A DNA stretch of 64,000 bases from Singulisphaera sp. GP187 (GCA_945868805.1 CAMBMO010000003.1:124001-188000); one strand, 5' to 3'; positions 25,768-35,172 are shown, counted from the stretch's first letter. A program made the numbers and translations. The notes: generated by a model not told the origin, from the letters alone.

Positions 25768-26787
25768 ATGACTTTCGAATCAGAAATCCTTCGGGCGACA
25801 CGAACGCTCGCTCCTCGCGAAGCGCTCAGGGTTGCCGATCAACCCAAATCGCAACGGAATCTCTCGGGAGACACATCGGATCGCAAGGGTGAAGATCCGG
25901 CAGGGTTTGTTGCAGTCAGTCAGCGTCTCCCAACACTCGATTGCACGAAAGCGGCTCGCGTCACCGCACGCGCACTGCTCGCTAGAGAGTTCGAATCAGT
26001 TCGCGCTGGAATCAAAAGCGCACTCAATGAAAACTCTCCACTCGCCGAGCGACTCGGGGGAGTCCATCTTGCTCGTCGAGGGCTCAAACGTCTTCAGGCT
26101 CTCCGAGCTTTGCTTCAGCCAGGATTCCCAAGAGGAAGATCCTCCGCCCGCATCGGGATCAGGCGCGCGAAAGAAAGCCTCGCGGAGGCAAGGCAACGCG
26201 ATGCGCTCGGGTTGCTGTTAGAAGAACTGTGCGCGTTGCGGGGAGCGCCGTTGACTTCGGATTCAAGCGGAACGCTCAATCAGTCGAGAGGTGCGCCATC
26301 GTCCAAATCCATGCAAGAGGCACTTGATTCCGTCACGCTCGCGGAGAGATCGATGCGCCTTTGTTCGGGCGCGCCACTGGACTGGCACGAGGTCGTCGAA
26401 CAATTCGCCATGACATGGAGACGAGGTCGATTGTTGGCTCGTCGGGCATGGTTGGGTCTTGGCGAATCGGATCTCCATGAGATGCGAAAGAGGTTTCAGC
26501 GCATCGCCGATCAAATGGCGGCATTGCAAGGGTGCATCGACGACGACCGTTTCGTTGCTCGAAAGCGGCTTCGAATTGCGACGGACAACCTTGGACGCGC
26601 GCGCGATTTGGCGCTCCTTGCAGACAAGATCGAAGGAACGACTGCAGAAGGGCGGGCTCTCGCTCGACGGGCTCTCGCACTTCGGACAAGGGCAGTGCGT
26701 TCGGCGCGGGATCAGTCACGGCTAGCGCTCAGAGCGACCTCGTTGCAGATGTCGACGATGATGAATCAACGTATCCAGCGACGATGA
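25768..26787 (+). CDS. CHAD domain-containing protein
   Basis: 339 residues, helical and very rich in Arg, Leu and Ala. Two half-repeats of the CHAD fold are visible: HLARRGLKRLQALRALLQPG with AKESLAEARQRDALGLLLEE at about 105-155, and DLHEMRKRFQRIADQMAALQ at about 233-252. CHAD domains bind inorganic polyphosphate through paired basic helices and target polyP granules. The first 70 residues are low-complexity and probably disordered. No CYTH/triphosphatase partner is adjacent. It lies 17 nt after the lipoprotein gene. Confidence 0.8.
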   Translation: MTFESEILRATRTLAPREALRVADQPKSQRNLSGDTSDRKGEDPAGFVAVSQRLPTLDCTKAARVTARALLAREFESVRAGIKSALNENSPLAERLGGVHLARRGLKRLQALRALLQPGFPRGRSSARIGIRRAKESLAEARQRDALGLLLEELCALRGAPLTSDSSGTLNQSRGAPSSKSMQEALDSVTLAERSMRLCSGAPLDWHEVVEQFAMTWRRGRLLARRAWLGLGESDLHEMRKRFQRIADQMAALQGCIDDDRFVARKRLRIATDNLGRARDLALLADKIEGTTAEGRALARRALALRTRAVRSARDQSRLALRATSLQMSTMMNQRIQRR

Positions 26788-26813
26788 CGCGCGCGTCTTG
26801 ATAGCCTTTCAAA

Positions 26814-28343
26814 ATGGCGAATCCGACGACGGCGATCACACCGACACGAAACGAAAACTACTCCGAGTGGTATCAGCAAGTCGTTCGATCCGCCGATCTC
26901 GCTGAAAATTCACCTGTCCGAGGTTGCATGGTGATCAAGCCATGGGGCTATTCGATCTGGGAGAACATGCAACGTGTGCTCGACGGGATGTTCAAAGAGA
27001 CTGGGCATAGCAACGCCTATTTTCCGCTCTTCATCCCAGTGTCCTTTCTCGAAAAGGAAGCGGCGCATGTCGATGGATTTGCGAAGGAGTGCGCAGTGGT
27101 GACGCACCATCGGCTCGAGATGGGACCAGATGGCAAGCTCATTCCCGCGGGGGAGCTTGAAGAGCCACTCGTGGTTCGCCCAACTTCGGAGACGATCATT
27201 GGAGCGACCTATGCGAAGTGGGTGCAGAGTTACCGCGATCTTCCGTTGCTGATCAACCAATGGGCGAATGTCGTTCGATGGGAAATGCGAACACGACTCT
27301 TCCTTCGCACGACGGAGTTTCTGTGGCAGGAGGGTCACACCGCGCATGCAACCAAGGACGAGGCCGTGGAAGAGACGATGAAGATGCTCAAGGTCTATGC
27401 CGACTTTGCCGAGGGTTGGATGGCGATGCCGGTCCTTCAAGGTCGCAAGACGGATGGCGAGAGATTCCCGGGTGCGGTCGACACATACTGCATTGAAGCG
27501 ATGATGCAGGATCGACGTGCGCTGCAAGCGGGGACAAGCCACTTTCTTGGGCAAAATTTCGCGAAGGCAAGTGAGATCAAGTTTCTCGATGCGGAAGGTC
27601 AACAGCAATTTGCATGGACCACTTCATGGGGAGTCAGCACTCGGTTGGTTGGCGCAATGGTCATGGCACATTCCGATGATGATGGGCTGATCTTGCCGCC
27701 GAAACTCGCCCCTGCGCATGTTGTCATCATTCCAGTCGTTCATAAGGCCGAAGACTCAGTTGCGATCAAGGCGTGGACTCGATCACTCGCCGCAGACTTG
27801 CGAAAGCAATCGTTTGACGGCCGACCTGTTCAAGTTCACCTCGATGAACGCGACATTCGTGGAGGAGACAAGGCATGGAATTGGATCAAGAAGGGAGTTC
27901 CCGTGCGGGTCGAAGTCGGTCCGCGCGATATGGCCGCCGACAGCGTTTTCATGGCACGTCGAGACAGGCCGCACAAGGAGAAACAAGCCGTGAAGCGCGA
28001 CGCCTTCATTGAGGGCATCGCGGCACTGCTCCAGGAAATCCAAGATGGTCTCTTCAAGCGCGCCAGTGACTTTCAGGTGACGCACACGAAGTCAATCGAC
28101 GATCTGAAGGAATTCGACGCGTTTTTTGCCGCGCCACCTGCCGCTGAAAACATTCCGACGCCAATTCACGGAGGCTTCGCACTCGCGCACTTCTGCGGAG
28201 ATCCAAAGGTCGAAGCTCAGGTGAAAGATCGACTCGGCGTGACCGTGCGATGCATCCCTCTCGACAAAGGCGATGGTCCAGGGAAGTGCGTGATCACGGG
28301 TGAGCCCAGCCCTCAGCGAGTCGTTTGGGCGAAGGCGTACTAG
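26814..28343 (+). CDS. proS: Prolyl-tRNA synthetase, archaeal/eukaryotic-like type
   Basis: 509 residues without the editing insertion of E. coli-type ProRS. Class II motif 1 (GCMVIKPWGYSIWENMQ), PLFIPVSFLEKEAAHVDGF, the ATP and proline sites (VVRPTSETII, RTTEFLWQEGHTAH) and SWGVSTRLVGAMVM are visible. This type is recognised by its length and the KPWGYSIWE region and is spread among Bacteroidetes, Deinococcus and Planctomycetes. It ends in KAY, consistent with the Tyr-terminated type. Convergent with metG. Confidence 0.95.
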   Translation: MANPTTAITPTRNENYSEWYQQVVRSADLAENSPVRGCMVIKPWGYSIWENMQRVLDGMFKETGHSNAYFPLFIPVSFLEKEAAHVDGFAKECAVVTHHRLEMGPDGKLIPAGELEEPLVVRPTSETIIGATYAKWVQSYRDLPLLINQWANVVRWEMRTRLFLRTTEFLWQEGHTAHATKDEAVEETMKMLKVYADFAEGWMAMPVLQGRKTDGERFPGAVDTYCIEAMMQDRRALQAGTSHFLGQNFAKASEIKFLDAEGQQQFAWTTSWGVSTRLVGAMVMAHSDDDGLILPPKLAPAHVVIIPVVHKAEDSVAIKAWTRSLAADLRKQSFDGRPVQVHLDERDIRGGDKAWNWIKKGVPVRVEVGPRDMAADSVFMARRDRPHKEKQAVKRDAFIEGIAALLQEIQDGLFKRASDFQVTHTKSIDDLKEFDAFFAAPPAAENIPTPIHGGFALAHFCGDPKVEAQVKDRLGVTVRCIPLDKGDGPGKCVITGEPSPQRVVWAKAY

Positions 28344-28368
28344 CTTCGGTCCTGCGCTTCGGTCCTGT
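28343..28368. repeat. 13-bp direct repeat between proS and metG
   Basis: gcttcggtcctgc followed directly by gcttcggtcctgt, in the 59-nt space between the two convergent genes. No clear intrinsic terminator is visible for either gene. Confidence 0.75.
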
Positions 28369-28402
28369 TTGGGGTCGCGGTTTTGTGAGCGGCTGACCCT
28401 GC

Positions 28403-29989
28403 TCACCCGGCGGATGCAGGTTGGACCGCGATCGCACCATCGACGCGAGGAAAGAGCGCAATCTTTTCAATCGGGTGACCATCCGGTATCGCACCATACT
28501 TTTTGCGCGACGACCAGTCTGATTTCCCACTGCCGACTCCGCCGAAGGCCGACTGGAGATCCGCCATGCGCTGCGGCAGGAACGGCTCGAGCAAGAGACC
28601 CGCGATCCGCACGGTCTGCGCGCACTGATTGAGAATCGACGAGAGCCGTGGAGTATTCGCAGGATCTTTCGCCAACTTGAATGGCTCCGTGTCGTTGATC
28701 ATGACGTCCACCTGGTGAAACAAGTCCATCCCCGCGCGCGCGGCGCCGACGAGATCGAAGACTTCCATGCATCGCTCCCACTTGTCAACCGTAGCTTTGC
28801 ATCGATGGGGCCACTCGCCACCATTGTGTGAATCGCTCGGCAACTTGCCACCGAAGTACTTGCCGATCATCGCACCGACACGGCTTGGACAGTTGCCGAC
28901 GGTATTGACCAGATCATTCGTATAGATCTCATGGAAGTGCTTTGCCTTGAAATCGGCATCGGTCGCAGCGAGCGGTCCCTGCGTTGCCATGTACCAGCGC
29001 CAAGCATCGAGGCCATAGACCGATGTGTAGCGCTCGATCGTCGGTAGGTCCACAAAATTTCCGAGGGACTTGCTCATCTTCTGTCCATCGGCGATCCAGA
29101 ACGAGTGCGCATAGACGCACTTGGGAAGGGGAAGTTCGAGAGCCATCAAGAGCGCTGGCCAGATCACGGCGTGGAACCAGAGGATTTCTTTTCCGACCAC
29201 GTGATAATCGGCGGGCCAGTATCGCGATCGATCTCTCAGCTTGGATTCTGGTGCGCTGGGCGTTGTTCCCAATCCCAAAGCCGTGATGTAGTTGAGGAGC
29301 GCATCGATCCAGACATACACGACATGTCCCGGCGCATCCGGCATCGCGATGCCCCAGGAAAAATTGGTGCGGGTAATGGGCACATCTTGCAGCCCGTCGC
29401 GCATACGACCGAGCATCTCGTTGGCGCGCTCGACGGGACGGACGAAGGTCGGATGATCCGCGAAGTGTTTCGCTAGTCGGTCGGCGAATGCGCTGAGTCG
29501 GAAGTAATAATTCTGCTCGGTCGCGCGGACGAGTGGCTTCCCGCTGATCGGACTCAGGTAGTTCAGCTCTCGCGCCCTGTTCTCGGTGTGATACTCCTCT
29601 TGTCCCTCGTCGTACCAACCCTCAAAGGTCCCGAGATAGACATCGCCAGTTTTCATGAGTTGTCGCAGCAGCGTCTGCACCTGCTCGACATGGCGAGGTT
29701 GCGTGGTTCGGATGAAGTCTGAGTTGGTGAGCGCAAACGTCGCAAGAACTCGCTGAAACTCGGCGGCGTTTTCGTCGGCGAGTTCCTGGGGAGGAATTCC
29801 CCGCGCCTGTGCGCTCTTCTCAACCTTGACGCCGTGTTCATCAGTTCCGGTCAGAAAGAACACATCTCGTCCGATCATTCTCTGAGAGCGCGCCCAAACG
29901 TCGCAAATGGTCGTGGTGTATGCGTGCCCAATGTGCGGTCGATCGTTGACGTAGTAGATCGGCGTCGTGATGCAGGCAGGTTGGCTCAT
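28403..29989 (-). CDS. metG: Methionyl-tRNA synthetase, short zinc-independent type
   Basis: About 528 residues. The HIGH motif is exact (RPHIGHAYTT) and KMSKS is present (DGQKMSKSLGNF). The connective peptide reads FEGWYDEGQEEYHTENR, lacking the four Cys knuckle of zinc-type MetRS, and there is no C-terminal tRNA-binding extension. The frame is open to 30025, but the family start (MSQPACITTPIYYVND) begins at ATG 29989. It charges initiator and elongator tRNA-Met. Confidence 0.96.
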   Translation of the reverse strand: MSQPACITTPIYYVNDRPHIGHAYTTTICDVWARSQRMIGRDVFFLTGTDEHGVKVEKSAQARGIPPQELADENAAEFQRVLATFALTNSDFIRTTQPRHVEQVQTLLRQLMKTGDVYLGTFEGWYDEGQEEYHTENRARELNYLSPISGKPLVRATEQNYYFRLSAFADRLAKHFADHPTFVRPVERANEMLGRMRDGLQDVPITRTNFSWGIAMPDAPGHVVYVWIDALLNYITALGLGTTPSAPESKLRDRSRYWPADYHVVGKEILWFHAVIWPALLMALELPLPKCVYAHSFWIADGQKMSKSLGNFVDLPTIERYTSVYGLDAWRWYMATQGPLAATDADFKAKHFHEIYTNDLVNTVGNCPSRVGAMIGKYFGGKLPSDSHNGGEWPHRCKATVDKWERCMEVFDLVGAARAGMDLFHQVDVMINDTEPFKLAKDPANTPRLSSILNQCAQTVRIAGLLLEPFLPQRMADLQSAFGGVGSGKSDWSSRKKYGAIPDGHPIEKIALFPRVDGAIAVQPASAG

Positions 29990-30042
29990 GCGATGCGAGA
30001 TAGTAGAGCAGACCGAGAGTCGCACCGAGGCACGATGACGCG

Positions 30043-30675
30043 TTAGGGCGCGCCAAGTTCGTCGACGAGAGACTCCAATGCCGACTGATCGTCGGCGCGC
30101 GCAGTGAACAACAAGTCCCCATCCGAGAAGACCATCGTGGCGCTTGAGTCTGGATCTGTCGGGTCGTCTCGTTCGATAATGGAGCGATTCGTACGCAGCG
30201 GTTCGATCCTGCCGAACTCGTCGAACGACGCATATCGCCCATGATCGAGAGTCACAAAGAGCGCAAGAAATCGACTCGATTCGATCGTGTCGCCCTCTCG
30301 CTCGTACAAAATTGCGATGCTTGCGTCGCTCCCAGGCAGAGTTGCTGGACCGGCGAGAATGGCGACAAATCCAAGCGGTGCCAAGTCAGGGGGGCGCCAG
30401 GCGCTCTTCAGGGAAGATTCGATGAGATCCGCGATCTGAGCGCGTGTCGGCACGTGCGCACCAGCCGGGCGGTGAATCGCATCGAATTGCATTGCGAACT
30501 GGATTTGCCGAGCGGCATCCGCGACATCGGCGAGTGGCGTCAATTGGCTCGGGTTGCGTTCCTGAAGTCGCGGTCCGAAGACGCCGATGAGCACGCTTGC
30601 GCCCACGACGACGAGTGCCATGACAACCGCGAGTGGATTGATGGTGCGTCTCGTAGAAAAAATCCGCCTCCACAT
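30043..30675 (-). CDS. Single-pass membrane protein of unknown function
   Basis: About 210 residues. The start MWRRIFSTRRTINPLAV is strongly basic, followed by a membrane helix (VVMALVVVGASVLIGVFG) and a 170-residue extracytoplasmic domain with FVAILAGPATLPG and SRFLALFVTLDHGRYA. I do not recognise the domain; the layout resembles the membrane half of anti-sigma-like proteins but lacks a cytoplasmic zinc domain. It ends 53 nt upstream of metG on the same strand. Its start nearly coincides with that of the divergent 30674-32563 gene; a start further in, ATG 30621, is also possible. Confidence 0.6.
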   Translation of the reverse strand: MWRRIFSTRRTINPLAVVMALVVVGASVLIGVFGPRLQERNPSQLTPLADVADAARQIQFAMQFDAIHRPAGAHVPTRAQIADLIESSLKSAWRPPDLAPLGFVAILAGPATLPGSDASIAILYEREGDTIESSRFLALFVTLDHGRYASFDEFGRIEPLRTNRSIIERDDPTDPDSSATMVFSDGDLLFTARADDQSALESLVDELGAP

Positions 30676-32563
30676 GCGTGGGGTTGTACACTTGAAGCAC
30701 ATGTTGGGCACCGCACTCATCGCGTTGGCACTTGCGCAGAATGCGCTCGATTCGAATCTTCAGCGCGGAGGCGGATCGGCGCTCGATCGATCGCTTCAGC
30801 AGGGACAGGCGGTCAATGGCGCGACCGCACGGCAGGATTACCGCTCGCGAAACTTGGTTGTCACAGGAGATGCCGCTGGAGGTCGTGGGTTTCGAGGTTC
30901 AGTCGGCTATACCGCCGCAGAAGATTTTCGTGGCGCAACATCGGGCGACACGACACGCAGTTTTCGAGCAAACTCGTCGGTTTCGAGCGCCGACGCCCTC
31001 GCTTCAGTCCCGATGAACGATCGATTCAGCATCGCGACCGGCATGGGAGTGACCGCATACCGCCGCGACTTCGTATCCACGGGTACGACGAGCGCCGTTG
31101 GCACCAAGTCGTCGGGCGCCAGTTGGGACCCAGGGTTGGTCGCGCAGCCTTCGCCCACTGCGACGAACAATGGTCGCATGCAGTTGGACATGTTGACTCG
31201 CCAAGCATCGACCCATACCGACCTGAGCTCCACATTTCAGCCAACGACGGTCACGCTGACGCGATCGTCCAACAACCGTTCGATGCGGATCATCGCGAGC
31301 CCATTTACCGGCATCGTCGCGGTTCCCGATAACGATCTCATCGAGTCTCTCAGCCACGGAGTTTACTCAAGTGCGCTTATGAGAGCGGATTGGCGCTCCG
31401 GGCGTGTGACCGCGAAAAAAATGCTCCGATCATATTTGTCGGGTGTCGTCGTAGCCGGCGAGGCGAAGTCGGGGAAATCGAATGCAGACGGAGCGAAGGT
31501 CGTGGGACTTGAGGCTGGTGGATCGATCGACAGCCAGAGCGGGGCATCCGAACCAGATCCGTCAACAGGAGCCAACGGCACCGGAATTGTGGGCGGGAGT
31601 CGCGAATTCGCCGAGATCAAGACGCCCTACGACCGAGTCTTGACTGCGGTCGGGAATCGCTTTCGAGAGTCGCAAGGCGAGAAGGTTGACTCGCTCGATA
31701 CTCCCGTCGACCTTTCATCGTTGACCGAGATGGGAAGGGTCATTAAGGACCTGCGCGATGGATTTCAATTGGTTGCCACACAGTCGGCGGACGGGACGGA
31801 TCGACTGCGCGGTGCGCCAGATCCCACTGATCCCGCTTCTGCCGCTTCTGCCGCTTCTGCCGCTTCTGCCGCATTGAATTCCGACAAACCAATCACCGAC
31901 GGCTCCGCACCCGAACAAACGTCAGGCGAGAAAGCTGGATCGCGAGACACACCCGATTCGAGCGATGGGAAAAAGTCGTTTCGTCGACTGACGGGAGATG
32001 AGGCCTACCTCTTGCTCGCTCATGGTCAAACGATTTCACAGCTCGACGCCGGCACAAGGGAGGCGCTCGACACGATGCTTCAGTCAGGTGATCGATCGAT
32101 GCGCGTCGGGAGATACTTGACCGCAGAGAAAGCATTCACTGCAGGCGCGTTGATCGCTCCATCGAATCCGCTTCCGCTGGCAGGGTTGGCAAACAGTCAG
32201 GTCGCAGCAGGGTTGCAGATTTCAGGGGCGATTACGCTGCGGCGCCTTTTCACGACTTGGCCTGAGATGATCGACACGCGCTATGGGTTCGACATTCTCG
32301 GATCGATCGAACGCCTGCGAACGATTGGTGCTGAGTCGATCTTGAAAGGCGATGGATCGAAGTACCAATCCGATTATGGATTTGTTGCCGCGTATGTCGG
32401 GCATCAGATTGGGGACAGACCGCTCGTCGAAAATGGTCTCTCTCTGATGGAACGCGACGTGACTGATCAGGCGTTCACCGAAGCCTTGCGGAAGATCTGG
32501 TTGCGACCCGCCACGCCGACGCAGCCATCCCCGGTCATCGACGAAGCGCATCCGTCGAAGTGA
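30674..32563 (+). CDS. Exported protein of unknown function with Ala-Ala-Ser tandem repeat
   Basis: About 629 residues. From ATG 30674 a basic start (MRGVVHLKH) is followed by a hydrophobic core (MLGTALIALALAQNA), a plausible signal peptide. ATG 30701 is the alternative but leaves no positive n-region. The protein is Ser/Thr/Gly-rich up to residue 380, has an acidic low-complexity segment with the AAS repeat at about 388-400, and ends in a helical region (TAEKAFTAGALIAPSNPLP, AITLRRLFTTWPEM) that looks TPR-like. Tail overlaps metF by 29 nt. Function unknown; likely periplasmic. Confidence 0.68.
   Translation: MRGVVHLKHMLGTALIALALAQNALDSNLQRGGGSALDRSLQQGQAVNGATARQDYRSRNLVVTGDAAGGRGFRGSVGYTAAEDFRGATSGDTTRSFRANSSVSSADALASVPMNDRFSIATGMGVTAYRRDFVSTGTTSAVGTKSSGASWDPGLVAQPSPTATNNGRMQLDMLTRQASTHTDLSSTFQPTTVTLTRSSNNRSMRIIASPFTGIVAVPDNDLIESLSHGVYSSALMRADWRSGRVTAKKMLRSYLSGVVVAGEAKSGKSNADGAKVVGLEAGGSIDSQSGASEPDPSTGANGTGIVGGSREFAEIKTPYDRVLTAVGNRFRESQGEKVDSLDTPVDLSSLTEMGRVIKDLRDGFQLVATQSADGTDRLRGAPDPTDPASAASAASAASAALNSDKPITDGSAPEQTSGEKAGSRDTPDSSDGKKSFRRLTGDEAYLLLAHGQTISQLDAGTREALDTMLQSGDRSMRVGRYLTAEKAFTAGALIAPSNPLPLAGLANSQVAAGLQISGAITLRRLFTTWPEMIDTRYGFDILGSIERLRTIGAESILKGDGSKYQSDYGFVAAYVGHQIGDRPLVENGLSLMERDVTDQAFTEALRKIWLRPATPTQPSPVIDEAHPSK
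31835..31870. repeat. 9-bp tandem repeat in the coding sequence, four perfect copies
   Basis: Unit gcttctgcc four times, giving an Ala-Ala-Ser repeat in the linker of the 30674-32563 protein. It is the same size class as the repeats at 2941 and 25172. Confidence 0.92.
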
Positions 32564-33443
32564 CGCCCAGATTCTGAAAGATCTGCTTCGTCGCGTCGCT
32601 CTTGTTCAAAGTGTAAAAATGGATTCCGCGCGCCCCTCGGTCGAGCAGACTTCGGCATTGCTCAGTCGCCCATTGAATACCCACTCGACTGACAGCATCG
32701 GCGTCATCTTGAGTACGGCGGATCGCCCGGAGAAGCGCCGCTGGGAATTTCGTGCCTGCGGCGAGTTCCGCCATCCTCTTCAGGCCAGCGATCGAGGTGA
32801 CAGGCATGATTCCTGCCAGAATCGGGGTGGTAATCCCGGCGAGTTCACATCGCTCTCTCCAGTCGAAGAATGCGTGATTGTCGAAGAAGAGCTGCGAGAT
32901 GATGAGGTCGGCACCCGCATCACACTTCGCCTTGAGGTGGTCCATCTGCACGAGAGTGTTCGGCGTCTGGGGATGTCCCTCGGGGTATCCAGCGACCGCG
33001 ATTCCGAATCCACGTTGGTCTGGGTGACGACCAGACCCTGCGAATGCTCGTACCGCCCGAACGAGATCCGCCGCATACGAATATTCGCTCGGCGCGGGTT
33101 CGACCGACTTCGGACAGTCGCCGCGCAAGGCCAGGATGTTTGAGACGCCCGCCTGCGCATACTGCGCCAAGATCTGGTCGATCTCTTGCGCCGTGTGATT
33201 GACGCAAGTCAGGTGTGGCATCGCCTCGAGACCAGTGTCGCGCTTGATCTTCGCGACGAGCTCGTGCGTGAGCTGTCGTGTGGATCCGCCCGCACCGTAT
33301 GTCACGGAGACAAATGAGGGTCGCAACTTGCCGAAATCAATGATGGTCTTGAAGAACGCATCCCATCCAACCTCGCTCTTCGGCGGAAAGAACTCGAAGC
33401 TCGCCGTGAACGAGTCGCGAGCGAGGACATCGACCAGATGCAT
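32535..33443 (-). CDS. metF: 5,10-methylenetetrahydrofolate reductase
   Basis: 302 residues, the usual bacterial length. It reduces methylene-THF to methyl-THF with FAD. Visible are FEFFPPKSEVGWDAFF (catalytic Glu), FVSVTYGAGGSTR, HLTCVNHT, NILALRGDCP, FGIAVAGYPEGHPQ, FIISQ-type LIISQLFFDN and AGIMPVTS. ATG 33443 gives a typical N-terminus. Its 3' end overlaps the 30674-32563 gene by 29 nt. It is divergent from rex with 54 nt between. Confidence 0.96.
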   Translation of the reverse strand: MHLVDVLARDSFTASFEFFPPKSEVGWDAFFKTIIDFGKLRPSFVSVTYGAGGSTRQLTHELVAKIKRDTGLEAMPHLTCVNHTAQEIDQILAQYAQAGVSNILALRGDCPKSVEPAPSEYSYAADLVRAVRAFAGSGRHPDQRGFGIAVAGYPEGHPQTPNTLVQMDHLKAKCDAGADLIISQLFFDNHAFFDWRERCELAGITTPILAGIMPVTSIAGLKRMAELAAGTKFPAALLRAIRRTQDDADAVSRVGIQWATEQCRSLLDRGARGIHFYTLNKSDATKQIFQNLGVTSTDALRR

Positions 33444-33497
33444 GGGGAGACTCTAGCAGTACCTAGGCGCGGTCCGCGACCACTAGAATTCAACGCG

Positions 33498-34181
33498 ATG
33501 CCACCCACGACTCGACGCATTCCGCGACCGACTGCGCAGCGGCTCAGTCTCTACTCGCGCGAATTGCAAGTCTTGATCGGTCAAGGGCGGGAGACTCTCA
33601 GTTCGCGCGAACTTGGCGAGAAGCTCGGTGTTTCGAGCGCTCAGGTTCGCAAGGATCTCTCATGGATCGGTCAATCGCGACAAACCCACGAGGCGGGTCG
33701 TTCTGGCATCGGATACGACTGCGGAGCGCTTTACGAATCGATCCGCCGAGTCGTCGGGACGAACCGTCGATGGGCGACCGCGTTGGTCGGAGTTGGCAAC
33801 ATTGGTCGTGCGCTCCTCGGCTATGGCGGATTCGTCGACGAGGGCTTTCCAATCGTCGCGGTCCTCGACTGCGACGAGCGATTGGCTGGAAAGCGAATCG
33901 GAGGATTCGTCGTCGATCCGATGAGCTCGCTCCGAAAGGTGGTCCAGAAGCACCACGTCACGATTGGAATCCTTGCGGTTCCGCGTTCCTCGGCACAGAT
34001 CGTGGCGAAGCAGCTCTGCGACGCAGGAATCCAAGGCATCCTAAACTTCGCTCCGATGAAGATTTCAGTTTCCGAAGGAGTGAGCGTGGCCAACATTGAT
34101 TTGAGCGTTGCGCTCGAACAGCTGTCGTTGGACATTTCGCTCGACAGCAAACGACGACCGAGCGGAGAGGACAAGGAATGA
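33498..34181 (+). CDS. rex: Redox-sensing transcriptional repressor Rex
   Basis: About 227 residues. The N-terminal winged helix is RIPRPTAQRLSLYSRELQVL, with SSRELGEKLGVSSAQVRKDL as recognition helices. The C-terminal Rossmann domain has ALVGVGNIGRALLGY for NAD(H), VAVLDCDE, and GILNFAPMKI near the end. Rex senses the NADH/NAD ratio and usually represses fermentation or respiration genes. I see no obvious TTGTGAA-type operator nearby. ATG 33498 is chosen over open codons back to 33438. The stop overlaps the next start (ATGA), which is unusual company for Rex. Confidence 0.95.
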   Translation: MPPTTRRIPRPTAQRLSLYSRELQVLIGQGRETLSSRELGEKLGVSSAQVRKDLSWIGQSRQTHEAGRSGIGYDCGALYESIRRVVGTNRRWATALVGVGNIGRALLGYGGFVDEGFPIVAVLDCDERLAGKRIGGFVVDPMSSLRKVVQKHHVTIGILAVPRSSAQIVAKQLCDAGIQGILNFAPMKISVSEGVSVANIDLSVALEQLSLDISLDSKRRPSGEDKE

Positions 34182-34795
34182 GCAACGCACATGCGTCGGG
34201 ATTTTCGCTGATCGCAATCGCAGTGCTCTGCCTCGCGGTTGGGTGCCAAGGCACAGCGCTCGCACCTAACTCGAGCGACGCATTACGCGCACAGATTCGC
34301 GATCTCTCGGAGAAGGCGACGATGTTGGAAACTCGGCGATCCGAATTGGACCAGCAGCTTGCGCAGTGCTTGCGGGATTCGCAGTCCAAGACGGACACCG
34401 ATCCCGAAGTCCTCGCCGCAACTCCGTTTGTCGCGGTGGTGCAGGTCGGCGCGTCGAGTCACTATCTCTCGTCGCCCAGTTGCACGGCTCTCGTCTATCT
34501 CGATCCATCGGATGGACTTGGCCGGTTCACCCAGGTCGTCGGTCGGGTACGAGTGTCCATTTTCTCACTGAGCGCAACGGGAGAGTCTGAAACGATTGGG
34601 ACGGCGGAGTACTCGCCGAGCGAAGTTCGAGAGGCATGGCGGGGCGGAGTTATGGGTACTCACTACACCTTCGAAATCCCCCTCGCAGGGTCCAAGTGGA
34701 CGTGTCATGGAAGTGCGACCGTTCGGTTGGAATTCACCGATGGAACAACGGGTCGATCGTTCAATTCTCAGCGCGAAATCAACCTTCAGAAGTGA
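34178..34795 (+). CDS. Lipoprotein of unknown function
   Basis: 205 residues. Signal peptide with lipobox LAVGC (Cys23), then a coiled-coil stretch (RAQIRDLSEKATMLETRRSE) at about 37-65 and a beta-rich domain with VAVVQVGASSHY and TYEFEIPLAG-like strands ending in WTCHGSATVRLEF. The family is not recognised. It is translationally coupled to rex (ATGA overlap) and 87 nt upstream of another small lipoprotein. Confidence 0.75.
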   Translation: MSNAHASGFSLIAIAVLCLAVGCQGTALAPNSSDALRAQIRDLSEKATMLETRRSELDQQLAQCLRDSQSKTDTDPEVLAATPFVAVVQVGASSHYLSSPSCTALVYLDPSDGLGRFTQVVGRVRVSIFSLSATGESETIGTAEYSPSEVREAWRGGVMGTHYTFEIPLAGSKWTCHGSATVRLEFTDGTTGRSFNSQREINLQK

Positions 34796-34882
34796 ACGAA
34801 TATGAAGAGCTGCGACATTCCTAGTACCAGTCTCGACACCACAAGGGATAGTCGACCACTCGAACGCGAGGGGCGATCTGTA

Positions 34883-35089
34883 GTGTGTTCATCGATCACG
34901 AAGACCGTTCTCTTCGTAATCTTCGCACTCGGAATGAGCTGTCAGAAGCCGCTCTTCCCCGAGAAGAATGCACGCACGCAATTCGAGACTTACGACAAGC
35001 TTCGTCAGCAAAATCAGCCTCTTCTCGTGCCCGATGAATTCGGAAATCCGCAGCCAGCGCTCCGCGCACGGTTGACACCGCAGAGCTAA
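34883..35089 (+). CDS. Small lipoprotein of unknown function
   Basis: 68 residues from GTG 34883, which has GAGGGG about 9 nt upstream and places a compact signal peptide (hydrophobic VLFVIFALGMSC) at the N-terminus with the lipobox Cys at about 20. The mature part is short and charged (KPLFPEKNARTQFETYDKLR, VPDEFGNPQP). An ATG at 34802 in the same frame would add 27 residues unlike a signal sequence. The FETYD...R tail resembles small lipoproteins I have seen described only as hypothetical. Likely envelope-anchored. Confidence 0.6.
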   Translation: MCSSITKTVLFVIFALGMSCQKPLFPEKNARTQFETYDKLRQQNQPLLVPDEFGNPQPALRARLTPQS

Positions 35090-35172
35090 CTCGCGACGAG
35101 ATTCGCGAAGATTTACTCACGAATCCGCGCCGTCATTCCGATAGAGATTGTCGGAGCAGCGCAGGAGTCATC

